NCBI RefSeq assembly: GCF_016834655.1
Contig: NZ_JAENHP010000001.1
Location: forward strand, 868,001-932,000
Length of the DNA stretch: 64,000 nt
DNA from: Paractinoplanes ovalisporus
Lineage (GTDB): Bacteria > Actinomycetota > Actinomycetes > Mycobacteriales > Micromonosporaceae
Reading direction: 5' to 3'
Below the pieces are notes generated by a model that saw only the letters and a list, made by a program, of their open reading frames with translations, had not been told where the DNA came from and searched no databases. Every line of letters starts with the position of its first letter. Position 1 is the stretch's first letter. The position numbers and the translations under genes were made by a program. Positions 34,594 to 43,167 of the stretch are shown piece by piece.

Positions 34594-34977
34594 TTATGCG
34601 AAGGCCGGAGCCGCCAGAAGGCGCTCCATCCACGCCGCGATGAGCATGCGGAGCGATTCGGTCCATTCGCGGAGGAGGTCGCCCGCGATCTTCTTCAGCA
34701 CCGGCCGGACGATCGCCGTGGCTTCGTCCCGGGGAAGGCTGCCGAGATAGTCGATCACGGAATCGTGGTACACCTCACGAGGGAAGACGACAAATGTCTC
34801 GTCGGGCCCCTTCGAGGCGTCGACATTCTTGAGCTGAGCCGACAGGTCGGTGTTCTCAGTCTTCCCGATAGCGCCGATATTGCCGTTCTTCAGAAAGAAG
34901 AAAGCTGGACAACTGTATTCCGTCCGGCAGACCCTCTGGCGCGGCGAGGTACCCATCTGGCGAACAATTTCTGTCAT
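34594..34977 (-). CDS. Hypothetical protein, function unknown
   Basis: A 127-residue protein. The N-terminal half has CRTEYSCPAFFFLKNGNIGAI, compatible with a small beta-sheet domain and a Cys pair. The C-terminal half is helical (EATAIVRPVLKKIAGDLLREW, then ESLRMLIAAWMERLL). The ATG at 34977 was chosen over a longer frame to 35127, because upstream residues are compositionally random. No family recognised. Confidence 0.5.
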   Translation of the reverse strand: MTEIVRQMGTSPRQRVCRTEYSCPAFFFLKNGNIGAIGKTENTDLSAQLKNVDASKGPDETFVVFPREVYHDSVIDYLGSLPRDEATAIVRPVLKKIAGDLLREWTESLRMLIAAWMERLLAAPAFA

Positions 34978-35313
34978 TTCCAATGGAGGCCTTCGAGCTC
35001 TATGTAGGTATGGCACGCCGGCGCCCGGTACTTCCACGGGCCGACAGCCGCTGGCAAAAAAGTAATTACCGTGAGCGATCGTGGGCACACGGAAAGTTTG
35101 CGTCGGCCCGATCTCGGTCGACCGCACACATCAGCAGAGCTGTACGTGTCCACATAAATGGTGTGGACAGGTACCACTTGGATGAGATCATATCGGCTTT
35201 GTCAACCTTTTCCCATCGACTGCTCTACCAAGGAGGAGAACTGGTCACCGATCTACCGATGTCCTGGTACTTCCCCAGATCGAGGGCAGCTCGGGATCTA
35301 CCGACCTGCGAGG
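34978..35313. other. 336-bp lower-GC region with an inverted repeat, no gene supported
   Basis: This gap is AT-richer than the rest of the window. It holds an inverted repeat TGTCCAC (35147-35153) and GTGGACA (35163-35169) with a 9-nt loop. It also has an orphan AAGGAGGAG (about 35229-35237) not followed by a usable start. Either may belong to a regulatory region of the minus gene at 34977, or be the remnant of a lost gene. Confidence 0.45.
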
Positions 35314-36465
35314 TCAAGCGCGGGAGCGGAGAAAGGCGGCCACCGACGGGTCGTCGGTCAGGTCGGCGGCCCGGTGATAAGCCGCCGTGGCGTCGCGGCC
35401 CGCGCGGGCCAGCAGGTCGGCGCGCGTCGCCCAGTAGGGCTGGAACGATTCGGCGTCCGTCGGGAGCGCGGCCAAGCCGGCCTCGGGGCCGTCGATCCGG
35501 CCCCGCACCGCGGCCGCGGCCACCCGGGCTCCGAGCGAAGGCGCGACGATCAGCAGGGCCGCGTACAGGGTGTCGAGCGCGGCCCAGTCGGTGTGGCCGG
35601 TGCGGCGGCGGTCGCAGTGGACGGCCTGGATCGCGGCCTCCAGCTGGAAACGGCCGGGCGGCCCGGACGGATCCGCGCGCCGAAGGTAGGCCTCGCCCTC
35701 GTCGATCAGCGCGGCGTCCCAGTCGGACGGGTTCTGCGCGTCCAGCGGGACAAAACCGGTACGGTGGCGGGCCAGCGTCAACGTCGTCAGGGCGGCCAGG
35801 CCCCACGCCTCGGCCTCGTTCCCGAGCAGCACCGCGAGGGTCACGGCCAGATATTGGGCCTCGCCCGCCGGAGACGAAGCGATCGCGGCGCAGCCGTAGA
35901 CGGCCTCCAGCACCGGGGGCAACCGGTCGGGCATCGACCGTCGATCGGGGACGGTGAACGGGATCCGGGCCTGTTTGATGCGTTTCTTCGCACGGACGAG
36001 ACGCTGCGCCATCGTCGCGGGCGGGACCGCGTACGCGCGGGCGATCTCGGCGGCCTCGAACCCGAGCACGGTCTGGAGCATCAACGGGGTGCGGGCCGTC
36101 TCGTCGATCGCCGGGTGGGCACAGACGAAGAGCAGTTCGAGACGCTTGTCGCCGATCGCGTACGGGTCGTGGTCGGCCAGCGGATCGATGTGGGCGCTGT
36201 CCTCGGTCAGTGGGGCGCAGGTGCGCGCGGCGGCGGACTTCCACACGTCGCGCCGGCGGTTGCGGGCCACGGTGAGCAGCCATCCCTCCGGGTTCGCGGG
36301 CACGCCGGTCGCGGGCCACCGGCGCAGGGCCTCCTCGAACGCCCCGGCCAGCGCGTCCTCGGCCAGGGCGACGTCTCCGGCCGGCGCCGCGAGCAGAGCG
36401 ACGAGCTTCCCGTACGAGGCACGCGCGGCCCGTTCGGCGGCGGCGCGCGCCTCGTCGGCGCTCAC
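35314..36465 (-). CDS. ECF42-type RNA polymerase sigma factor with C-terminal TPR-like extension
   Basis: A 383-residue sigma factor. Region sigma2 includes AEDALAGAFEEALRRWPATGVPANPEGWLLTVARNRRRD. Sigma4 shows LQTVLGFEAAEIARAYAVPPATMAQRLVRAKKRIKQ. A long helical extension of about 200 residues follows (AVTLAVLLGNEAEAWGLAALTTLTLAR). This is the DUF6596/COG4941 ECF42 arrangement, in which the extension replaces an anti-sigma factor. The neighbour is a DGPF/YCII protein, the known partner of ECF42 sigma factors. The GTG at 36465 overlaps that gene's stop by 4 bp. No target promoter is assigned. Confidence 0.88.
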   Translation of the reverse strand: MSADEARAAAERAARASYGKLVALLAAPAGDVALAEDALAGAFEEALRRWPATGVPANPEGWLLTVARNRRRDVWKSAAARTCAPLTEDSAHIDPLADHDPYAIGDKRLELLFVCAHPAIDETARTPLMLQTVLGFEAAEIARAYAVPPATMAQRLVRAKKRIKQARIPFTVPDRRSMPDRLPPVLEAVYGCAAIASSPAGEAQYLAVTLAVLLGNEAEAWGLAALTTLTLARHRTGFVPLDAQNPSDWDAALIDEGEAYLRRADPSGPPGRFQLEAAIQAVHCDRRRTGHTDWAALDTLYAALLIVAPSLGARVAAAAVRGRIDGPEAGLAALPTDAESFQPYWATRADLLARAGRDATAAYHRAADLTDDPSVAAFLRSRA

Positions 36466-36830
36466 GTCCAGACGCCCTCGACCAGATGCGAGGCGCCGGG
36501 CCGGATCTCGACCGTGCCCCACTGAGCCTGCGGCGCCCGCCGGGCCCAGTCGATGGCCGCGTCGAGGTCAGGCACGTCGATGATGATCGTGCCGCCGAGC
36601 TGTTCCTTGGTGTCGGCGTACGGGCCGTCCTGCACGTGGGCGACGCCTTCGGTCACCCGTACGGTGGTGGTCAGCTCGGACGAGTGCAGCACCTCGCCCC
36701 CGATGAGCACCCCGGCCGCGTGCAACGTCGCCGCATAGCTCGTCATAGCCCGTTTGCCCTCGGCGATCACCTCTTCGCCGAGTGTCTCGACCGAGCCTTC
36801 CTGGTAGTGAAACAGCAGCGTGTAGCGCAT
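36462..36830 (-). CDS. YciI-like (DGPF domain) protein, ECF42 partner
   Basis: A 122-residue protein with the DGPF signature HVQDGPYADTKEQLGGTIIID, starting MRYTLLFHYQEGS. The family is the usual companion of ECF42 sigma factors. Its direct role (ligand sensing or enzymatic) is unproven. It is cotranscribed with the sigma gene and a DHFR-like gene (9-bp gap upstream). Confidence 0.88.
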   Translation of the reverse strand: MRYTLLFHYQEGSVETLGEEVIAEGKRAMTSYAATLHAAGVLIGGEVLHSSELTTTVRVTEGVAHVQDGPYADTKEQLGGTIIIDVPDLDAAIDWARRAPQAQWGTVEIRPGASHLVEGVWT

Positions 36831-36839
36831 GTCTCCTCC

Positions 36840-37406
36840 TCAGCGGACAGCGTACTGGGCGATGATCACACCGGTCGTCGTCGGCAGCGACCGCTCGAGA
36901 CGCAGGTCGGCCCGGTCACCGTCGGCGAACAGCTTCGCGCCCGAGCCCAGCACGATGGGGTGGATCTGCAGCACGTACGTATCGATCATCCGCGCCGCGT
37001 GCAGGGCGCGGATCAGCTCACCGCTCCCCATGATCGTCAGGTTCTCGTCGCGGTGCTGGCCGACGGTCTCGACGGCGTCCCCGACGAGCAGTTCGGTGTT
37101 CGGGTAGGCCGCCGTCGTCTCCGCGGAGCGCGTCACCACCAGCTTGCGGGCGTTGACCAGCACGTCGGTGAACGGGTTGGGCTGGTCGGTCGTGGTCCAG
37201 AAACCGAGCAGGTCCTCGTACGTACGGCGGCCGAACAGCAGCGAACCCTCCTGGCGCATGCCCTCGGCCGCGAACCCCATCGACACCTCGTCGGCGTACC
37301 CGTCGGCCCAGCCGGCGTGCCCGAACCCGTCCCGGTCGTCCTCACCCTTGCGGCCGGGCGCCTGCATGACGCCGTCGAGGGTGACGCTCTGAAAGACGGT
37401 GATCAT
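36840..37406 (-). CDS. Dihydrofolate-reductase-family (RibD C-terminal) protein
   Basis: A 188-residue reductase of the same family as the gene at 17756. It reads VFQSVTLDGVMQAPGRKGED, LLFGRRTYEDLLGFW, IMGSGELIRAL and LQIHPIVLGSGAKLF. First gene of the ECF42 operon. GAGAGGAAA precedes the ATG. Role in the operon unknown. Confidence 0.85.
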   Translation of the reverse strand: MITVFQSVTLDGVMQAPGRKGEDDRDGFGHAGWADGYADEVSMGFAAEGMRQEGSLLFGRRTYEDLLGFWTTTDQPNPFTDVLVNARKLVVTRSAETTAAYPNTELLVGDAVETVGQHRDENLTIMGSGELIRALHAARMIDTYVLQIHPIVLGSGAKLFADGDRADLRLERSLPTTTGVIIAQYAVR

Positions 37407-37470
37407 GGTTTCCTCTCGCTCGGTTTGTCATGTCAGGTGATGACGAGCGAGCCGGGCCCCGATCGACAGG

Positions 37471-40113
37471 TCAGACCCGGGAATTTTCGAGGAGGGCTTC
37501 CAGGTGTTCGGCCGGCATCGGGCGGCCCAGCAGATCACCCTGGCCGAGCCGGCAACCGGCGGTCTGCGCGGTGTCGAGGTCGAGGGCGTCTTCCAGACCG
37601 TGCGCGATGACCTCCATGCCGAGCCGCCGCCCGAGCGTCACGGCCACGTCCATCACGGCGCCGGCCTGCCGGAACGTCTCGACCGGGTCGGCGAACACCT
37701 CACGGTCGATCTTCAACAGGTCGATCGGGAGGATCCGCAGGCGGCTCAGCGACGTCGGTCCGGTGCCGAAGTTGTCGACCGCTGTGCGCACCCCGTCGGC
37801 CCGCAGCCGGCCGAGCTGAGCGGCGATCTCTTCCACGGGCGGGTGGTGCGCTCCCTCCCGTACGTCGGAAAGGTGTTGCTCGGCGATCTCGATGACCAGT
37901 GCCGAGTGGGGCAGGTCGTGGTTCTCCAGCGCGGTGTGCAGGCTCGCCTGGAAGGTCGGATCGACCAGCTGGCGCGGCCGCACGTTGACCGCCAGCCACA
38001 GCGACTCGTGCATGACCCGCCACCGGGCCAGCAACCGGCATGACCGCTGCAGCACCGCGTGCTCGATCTGGCCGAGCAGCCCCAGGTCTTCGGCCAGTCC
38101 CAGCAGCTCGTCGGCCGGCACCGCGCCCAGCTGGGGATGCTTCCACGACGGCAGGGCCTCGACCCCGACCGGCCGCCGCCCGTCGAGCTCGACGACCGGC
38201 TGGAACCGCAGGTGGATCTCGCCCCGGGAGACCGCGCCGGGCAGGTCCTGCTCCAACGTGGAGCGTCGCAGCAGCCGGCTCTCCATCTCGGCGTCGTACC
38301 ACTCGACCGCGCCCGGCGGCCCCGACCGCACCGACCGCAACGCCAGCGCCGCCCGCCGCACCACCTCGTCGGTGTCGTGCTCCTCGGTGACGTCGGCCAG
38401 GCCGCCCCACGCGGACAGGTGCGACACCGTTCCGGCCGTCATGTAGGGCGCCGACAGCGCGTTGACCAGCTGACCGGCGAGCAGGTGAGCCCTCACGGCG
38501 CCGCTGTGGGTGAGCACCGCGAACCGGGTCTCGCCGACGCGGGCCGGGATGTCGGCGCCCGCGATCTGCCCACGCAACCGCCGGGCCGCCTCGACCAGCA
38601 CCAGCTCGGCCAGGTCACGGCCGCGCACGTCGTCGATCGCGGTCAGGCCACCCAGCTCGACCACGATCATCGCGCCCGCGTCGGGGATCAGTTCGGCCGC
38701 CCGTACGAGCCCCTCGCGGTTGGCCAGCCCGGTCTGCCGGTCGAGGTGGGCCGACTCGCTCAGCGCCTGTTCCAGGTCGCGCATGTTGGTGACGTCACGG
38801 ACGTGGACGACCAGCGTGTGACCGGGCTCGGCCGGGTCGGCGCCGCTGGTGGACCACTCGGTCTCACGCCACCGGCCGAAGCCGTCCCGCAGCCGCACCG
38901 GCAGGCTCGCGCCCCGGTCGGGGTCGGCCATCTGCCCGTGCAGGAACTCGTGCGCCGCCTCGACCTGGTCGGGATGCACCAGCGCGGACACCTCCCGGCC
39001 CAGCACCTCCTGGTCGGAGAGCCCGAACTGGCGGGCGGTGGCCGGGGACTGCCAGCGCACGGCCAGATTCGAATCGAGCACCATCGCCACGTCGGCCGAC
39101 CCGAACATCAGGCTGCGCAGCCGGTTGCCCTGGTCGGTGAGATGCCCAGCCTGCCGCCGCAACGCGACTGACGACACCCACTCCCGGGCGGCCACCGATG
39201 TGACGGCCAGCGCGCCCAGCGCGATCGAGGCCGCGTCGAGGCCGCCGCCGTTGAGCAGGTGATAGACGGTGACCAGGGCCGAACCGAGCACCGGCAGCGC
39301 GAGCAACGGGAACCCGGCCGACGGTTCGCTGCCCGGCGGCGGCATCGGGCTGTCGTCGGGCGAGAGGCACACCGACCCGTACCAGAGCATCACCGCGGCC
39401 ACGTTGACGGCGAGCGCGGCGACCACGACGGCGATGTCGGCGTTGGGCTCGCCCGGGTGATCCAGGCCGACGACCAGCGCGGTCAGCGCGATCAGCAGCA
39501 GGGCGGCGGCCGGGCCGCACCATTGCAGCGCCGCCCGCTGGCGCAGCGCGTGCACGCCGTTGACGGCCACAGTGGCGGCCGCGCTGCCACCGAAGATGAG
39601 CGCGGTGATAGTGGCGCCGCGCCGCTCGCCGCCGTTGCCGAACAGCAGCATCCAGCTCGCGAACAGCAGACAGGCGGTGACACCGATGACGTCGAGCCCG
39701 ATCCGCAGCTTGGTCAGCGAGTCGCGGCGCTGTTGCGGGCGCAGGATCGCGGGCAGGAAGGTGCCGGCCACGAGAAACAGGGTGACCAGCGGGATCTCGG
39801 CCGCCAGCGGGACGCCACCGACGAGCTCGTCCGGGGCGAACTGGCTGGCCGCGGCGCTGGCGGCACCGGCCAGGGCGGTGAGCCCGATGCCGGCGGCCAG
39901 GGCCAGGACGCGCAAGCGGGGCCCGGCCGCCCGCCCGGTGACGGCGGCACGCACCATCACCACGGCGACCACGGCCGAGCAGGCCGTCAGCAGCCCCGCA
40001 ACCACGCCCGGGCGCAGCAGGAGCAGCGCAGAGATCAGAACAACGCCCGCCACGAGGGCGGCCGCGACGAGCACGGGCCGAGCGGCCGCGCGGAGAGGGG
40101 ATCCGCCTGCCAT
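37471..40113 (-). CDS. Membrane PAS-GGDEF-EAL protein with degenerate catalytic motifs
   Basis: An 880-residue protein. Residues 1-320 hold about nine transmembrane helices. Residues about 330-450 are a PAS domain (SLMFGSADVAMVLDSNLAVRW). Residues about 455-615 are GGDEF-like, with the site reading RVGETRFAVL (GETRF in place of GGDEF). Residues about 630-880 are EAL-like. EAL itself survives in GVEALPSWKHPQ. DDFGTG has become VDNFGTGPTSL and the usual EGVE is AHGLEDA, so metal-binding residues are lost. It is likely a c-di-GMP receptor or regulator and not an active cyclase or phosphodiesterase. The ATG at 40113 has GGAAGA upstream. Confidence 0.85.
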   Translation of the reverse strand: MAGGSPLRAAARPVLVAAALVAGVVLISALLLLRPGVVAGLLTACSAVVAVVMVRAAVTGRAAGPRLRVLALAAGIGLTALAGAASAAASQFAPDELVGGVPLAAEIPLVTLFLVAGTFLPAILRPQQRRDSLTKLRIGLDVIGVTACLLFASWMLLFGNGGERRGATITALIFGGSAAATVAVNGVHALRQRAALQWCGPAAALLLIALTALVVGLDHPGEPNADIAVVVAALAVNVAAVMLWYGSVCLSPDDSPMPPPGSEPSAGFPLLALPVLGSALVTVYHLLNGGGLDAASIALGALAVTSVAAREWVSSVALRRQAGHLTDQGNRLRSLMFGSADVAMVLDSNLAVRWQSPATARQFGLSDQEVLGREVSALVHPDQVEAAHEFLHGQMADPDRGASLPVRLRDGFGRWRETEWSTSGADPAEPGHTLVVHVRDVTNMRDLEQALSESAHLDRQTGLANREGLVRAAELIPDAGAMIVVELGGLTAIDDVRGRDLAELVLVEAARRLRGQIAGADIPARVGETRFAVLTHSGAVRAHLLAGQLVNALSAPYMTAGTVSHLSAWGGLADVTEEHDTDEVVRRAALALRSVRSGPPGAVEWYDAEMESRLLRRSTLEQDLPGAVSRGEIHLRFQPVVELDGRRPVGVEALPSWKHPQLGAVPADELLGLAEDLGLLGQIEHAVLQRSCRLLARWRVMHESLWLAVNVRPRQLVDPTFQASLHTALENHDLPHSALVIEIAEQHLSDVREGAHHPPVEEIAAQLGRLRADGVRTAVDNFGTGPTSLSRLRILPIDLLKIDREVFADPVETFRQAGAVMDVAVTLGRRLGMEVIAHGLEDALDLDTAQTAGCRLGQGDLLGRPMPAEHLEALLENSRV

Positions 40114-40306
40114 CGATGTCTTCCAGGTACTTCTCGGGGGTTAACGAAAGGGGTGAACTACGAACCGCTCAACGAGAGAACCGCCGCGGAGGTTACGGCC
40201 ACCCACAACGATCCTGTCACTTTCGTCCCGCGCGTCCTATCCACAGGACGGGGGATTGCGGGCGCGGCTCTTGACAATTGCCTAGTCAGCGCCCCAGGCA
40301 CCCGTC

Positions 40307-40330
40307 CGACCGCCGCTGGGTCAGCGGTCG
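40307..40330 (-). terminator. Hairpin after tetR
   Basis: CGACC...GCTG and CAGCGGTCG form a 9-bp stem with a small bulge and a GGT loop, about 60 bp past the tetR stop. The 40114-40389 gap also holds TTGACA at 40271-40276 with no convincing downstream -10 or gene. Confidence 0.4.
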
Positions 40331-40389
40331 CGGCAGTGCGCTGGATCGCGGGCGTGCGGCCTTCCCGCCAGCCGCGACGGCGCGTGTGG

Positions 40390-41091
40390 TCAGCGGCGGG
40401 GCAAGGTGGTCGGTAGCCACTGGCGGGCCATGGCCTCGACGTCGTCGGGGGTCATCGGGGCGCCCAAGTTGCCCGACTTCGAGGAGCGGCGGAGGCCGTC
40501 GATCAGCAGTTGCAGGTAGCGGTGGTAGGCCTCCGGCCGTACGGCGTGGCTGTGGTGGGCCACCTCGCTGACCATCATGAGCAGCAGCGGAATGTCCTCG
40601 ACGGTGACGTCGGCCCGCAGCGAGCCTTCCTCGTGCGCGCGCTCGATGATGCGACGCATGATCGGCTCGACGCTGTCCCGGATGCGTTCGTGCGGCGAGA
40701 AGCCGAGCTCGGCCGAGGCGCCCAGGGCGAGGTCGCGCAGCCCACGGTCCTCGGCGTGCATCCCGGCCGCCTGCCGCAGGAAGTGAACGAGTGCCTCCCA
40801 GCCGGTCGGCGCCGCCAACGCCTCCTCGGCCATCCGCGCATGCTCACGCAGCCGCTCCTCGAAGGCGACCGCCAGCAACGCCTCCTTGGTCGGGAAACGC
40901 CGGTAGACCGTCCCGATGCCGACCCCGGCCCGGTGCGCCACCTCGTCGAACGTCGCCGCCAGCCCCCGCTCGGCGAACACCTCGCGGGCCGCCTCGATGA
41001 TGCGCTGCCGGTTGAGTTCCGCGTCCCGCCGAAGCGGCCGCTCATCGTCGCCCTCCGTGCTGGTCCGGCTGCCGATGCCAGTGCTGCTCAT
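40390..41091 (-). CDS. TetR-family repressor of the adjacent efflux pump
   Basis: A 233-residue regulator. The HTH is NRQRIIEAAREVFAERGLAA, FDEVAHRAGVGIGTVYRRFPTKEALL. The C-terminal ligand domain carries EEGSLRADVTVEDIPLLLMM. The HTH is strongly conserved while the ligand domain is not informative. It is divergent from the DHA2 pump with three operators between them. The ATG at 41091 follows TAGGGT by 7 nt, so translation is leaderless. Repression and autoregulation are inferred from operator positions. Confidence 0.88.
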   Translation of the reverse strand: MSSTGIGSRTSTEGDDERPLRRDAELNRQRIIEAAREVFAERGLAATFDEVAHRAGVGIGTVYRRFPTKEALLAVAFEERLREHARMAEEALAAPTGWEALVHFLRQAAGMHAEDRGLRDLALGASAELGFSPHERIRDSVEPIMRRIIERAHEEGSLRADVTVEDIPLLLMMVSEVAHHSHAVRPEAYHRYLQLLIDGLRRSSKSGNLGAPMTPDDVEAMARQWLPTTLPRR

Positions 41092-41098
41092 GCCACCC

Positions 41099-41104
41099 AC
41101 CCTA
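41099..41104 (-). promoter_or_regulatory. -10 TAGGGT of leaderless tetR
   Basis: Minus-strand TAGGGT with a 7-nt gap to the ATG at 41091. Operator site 1 begins 3 bp upstream of this hexamer. Confidence 0.6.
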
Positions 41105-41106
41105 AC

Positions 41107-41129
41107 AAGTGGAGGTAGCGGCTCAACTT
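41107..41129. promoter_or_regulatory. TetR operator candidate, site 1
   Basis: AAGTGGAG and CTCAACTT arms separated by 7 nt (23 bp total, one mismatch between arms). It sits just upstream of the tetR -10. Confidence 0.72.
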
Positions 41130-41146
41130 CTGTGATCGGACCCACA

Positions 41147-41169
41147 AAGTGGAGCATGCACCTCAACTT
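41147..41169. promoter_or_regulatory. TetR operator candidate, site 2
   Basis: AAGTGGAG and CTCAACTT arms, 23 bp, centre 40 bp from site 1. A plus -10 TAGCGT follows at 41176-41181, so it covers the pump promoter. Confidence 0.72.
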
Positions 41170-41185
41170 AGCGGCTAGCGTTCCG

Positions 41186-41208
41186 AAGCGGAGGACATAC
41201 CTCAACTT
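41186..41208. promoter_or_regulatory. TetR operator candidate, site 3
   Basis: AAGCGGAGG and CCTCAACTT arms, 23 bp, centre 39 bp from site 2. It ends immediately before the ribosome site (GGAAGG, 41211-41216) of the pump gene. Confidence 0.7.
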
Positions 41209-41223
41209 ATGGAAGGCCCGCCG

Positions 41224-42783
41224 ATGACAACCAGCACCGAGCAGAACCCGCCGGCCGGGCGGCCATCCGCGGGCCAACACGAAGGCCGGCACGCAGGGCA
41301 GCCGGAACGGCCACCGGCGCAGCACCCGGACGGGCCACCGAGCGGGCACAAGGGCCGATGGTGGGCACTCGTCGTCCTGGCGATGGCCCAGCTCATGGTC
41401 GTGCTCGACGGCACGATCGTGAACATCGCGCTCCCCACCGCCCAGGCCGACCTCGGCTTCTCCGACGCCGGCCGCCAGTGGGTGGTGACCGGCTACGCCC
41501 TCGCGTTCGGCAGCCTCCTGCTGCTCGGCGGCCGCCTGGCCGACTCGCTGGGGCGCAGGCGCATGTTCGTCATCGGGCTGATCGGCTTCGCTCTGGCCTC
41601 GGTGCTCGGTGGGCTCGCCGGCGGCATCGAGATGCTGATCGCCGCCCGCGTGCTGCAGGGCGCGTTCGGCGCTGTACTCGCCCCGGCCGCGCTGTCGCTG
41701 CTGTCGACGACCTTCACCGACCCGGCCGAGCGGGGCAAGGCGTTCGGCATCTTCGGCGCCATCTCGGGCGCCGGCGGTGCGGTCGGCCTGCTGCTCGGCG
41801 GCGTACTGACCGAGCACGTCTCGTGGCGCTGGTGCCTCTACATCAACCTCGTGTTCGCGCTCGCCGGGGTGATCGGGGCCTTCCTGAAGCTGAACGACGA
41901 GCCCGTACGGAATCGCAACCGGATGGACTGGCCCGGCGTGATCACCGCGGTCGCCGGTCTTGTCGCGCTCGTCTACGGCCTGGGTAACGCGGAGACCGAC
42001 GGCTGGAGCGACCCCCGCACATACGGGTTCATCCTGGCCGGCGTCGTCGTCCTGAGCGCGTTCGTCGTCATCGAGATGCGGGTCGAGCACCCGCTGCTGC
42101 CGCTGCGCGTGGTGCTGGACCGCAACCGCGGCGGTTCCTACCTGTCCATCGCGATCGCCGGTGCCGGCATGTTCGGCGTGTTCCTGTTCCTCACCTATTA
42201 CTTGTCGGGAACGCTCGGCTTCACCCCGATCGAGACCGGCCTGGCGTTCCTGCCGATGCTGGCCGGGGTGATGGTCAGCGCGACCACGCTCGGGTCGCTG
42301 CTGACCCCGCGTATCGGCCCGCGCCCGCTCGTCACGATCGGCGCGCTGGTCGCCGCGGCCGGCATGGTCTGGTTCACGCGCCTCGGACTCGACTCCGGCT
42401 ATGTCACCGGTGTCCTGCCCGGGCTGGTCATCACCGGCCTCGGCATGGGCCTGATCTTCGCGCCCACCCAGAACGCGGCCACCAGCGGCGTGCAACACCA
42501 TGACGCCGGTGTCGCCTCCGCGATGATCAACACCGCGCAGCAGATCGGTGGCTCGATCGGCACCGCGCTGCTCAGTTCGTTCGCCGCCTCGGCCGCCACG
42601 AACTATCTGGCCGGCAAGACCCCGAACGCCCAGACCGCCGCACTGGCCGCGCTCGACAGCTACCACACGGTCTTCTGGTGGTCGGCCGGCTTCTTCGTGC
42701 TGTGCGCGCTCATCGCCGCGGTCACGTTCCGCACCGGCCCCCTCGAGAACGACCCGGACGCCGCCCCCGTGATCGCCCACTGA
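41224..42783 (+). CDS. DHA2-family (EmrB/QacA-type) 14-TM drug efflux transporter
   Basis: A 519-residue proton antiporter. Motifs: VLDGTIVNIALPTAQADLGFS in TM1, LLGGRLADSLGRRRMFV in loop 2-3, AISGAGGAVGLLLGGVLTEH (motif C of antiporters), and the 14-TM length. I placed the start at ATG 41224 instead of 41209 because GGAAGG lies 7 nt before it and the 41209 frame begins at the edge of operator 3. The first 50 residues are a hydrophilic Pro/Gly/His-rich stretch. Likely substrate is a toxic or antibiotic compound that also binds the TetR; unknown. Confidence 0.9.
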   Translation: MTTSTEQNPPAGRPSAGQHEGRHAGQPERPPAQHPDGPPSGHKGRWWALVVLAMAQLMVVLDGTIVNIALPTAQADLGFSDAGRQWVVTGYALAFGSLLLLGGRLADSLGRRRMFVIGLIGFALASVLGGLAGGIEMLIAARVLQGAFGAVLAPAALSLLSTTFTDPAERGKAFGIFGAISGAGGAVGLLLGGVLTEHVSWRWCLYINLVFALAGVIGAFLKLNDEPVRNRNRMDWPGVITAVAGLVALVYGLGNAETDGWSDPRTYGFILAGVVVLSAFVVIEMRVEHPLLPLRVVLDRNRGGSYLSIAIAGAGMFGVFLFLTYYLSGTLGFTPIETGLAFLPMLAGVMVSATTLGSLLTPRIGPRPLVTIGALVAAAGMVWFTRLGLDSGYVTGVLPGLVITGLGMGLIFAPTQNAATSGVQHHDAGVASAMINTAQQIGGSIGTALLSSFAASAATNYLAGKTPNAQTAALAALDSYHTVFWWSAGFFVLCALIAAVTFRTGPLENDPDAAPVIAH

Positions 42784-42972
42784 ACCCGACAACGAGCCGT
42801 GCTGGACCCGAGCTGAGCGGTGCTGGATTCGGCGGCAGAAGATCTGGCAGCCGACAGCCGACCCCGGAAACTGCAACCGTTCCGCCACTGTGACCTGGCT
42901 CAGGTCGCTCAAGTCCGGCGGGCCGGTCCCGAACAGATGGGGACAGGAACGTCAGGACCTCGGGGGGCTCTC
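42784..42972. other. Spacer upstream of the Flp pilin gene, no gene supported
   Basis: 189 bp with no start-bearing reading frame of recognisable sequence. A GGAACG-TCAGGACCT segment lies close to the start of flp but no riboswitch fold was identified. A -10 or -35 is not confidently located. Confidence 0.4.
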
Positions 42973-43155
42973 ATGAATTTTCTCGCCGCATACATTCAAT
43001 CGCATCTGACCCGCAAGGACGACGAGGGCGCGACCGCCGTCGAATACGGACTGCTCGTCACGCTCATCGCGATCGCGCTCATCACCGGGGCCACGCTTTT
43101 CGGTAGCAAGCTGGGTGACCTGTTCACCTCGGTGGGCACCAAGCTCGGTTCCTGA
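42973..43155 (+). CDS. Flp/Fap-type pilin subunit
   Basis: A 60-residue prepilin. After a short leader ending DDEG, cleavage before ATAVEYGLL gives the conserved Glu5, and VTLIAIALITGATLFGSKLG is the hydrophobic polymerisation helix. Such pilins form Tad pili when tad genes are present, but none lies in the window, so it is an orphan copy or its machinery is elsewhere. ATG chosen because MNFLAAYIQSHL fits Flp leaders. Cytoplasmic membrane and pilus. Confidence 0.88.
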   Translation: MNFLAAYIQSHLTRKDDEGATAVEYGLLVTLIAIALITGATLFGSKLGDLFTSVGTKLGS

Positions 43156-43167
43156 GCAACGCTCCAC

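Noticed and set aside
40271..40300. TTGACA with CAATTG as promoter of a small RNA
   Set aside because: No -10 at a suitable distance and no downstream gene or conserved structure.
40390..42912. 840-codon extension of the tetR frame through the pump gene
   Set aside because: Residues beyond the TetR start are antisense to the transporter; the leaderless ATG at 41091 is well supported.
42784..42972. c-di-GMP riboswitch before flp
   Set aside because: No GEMM-type conserved core or tetraloop could be traced.
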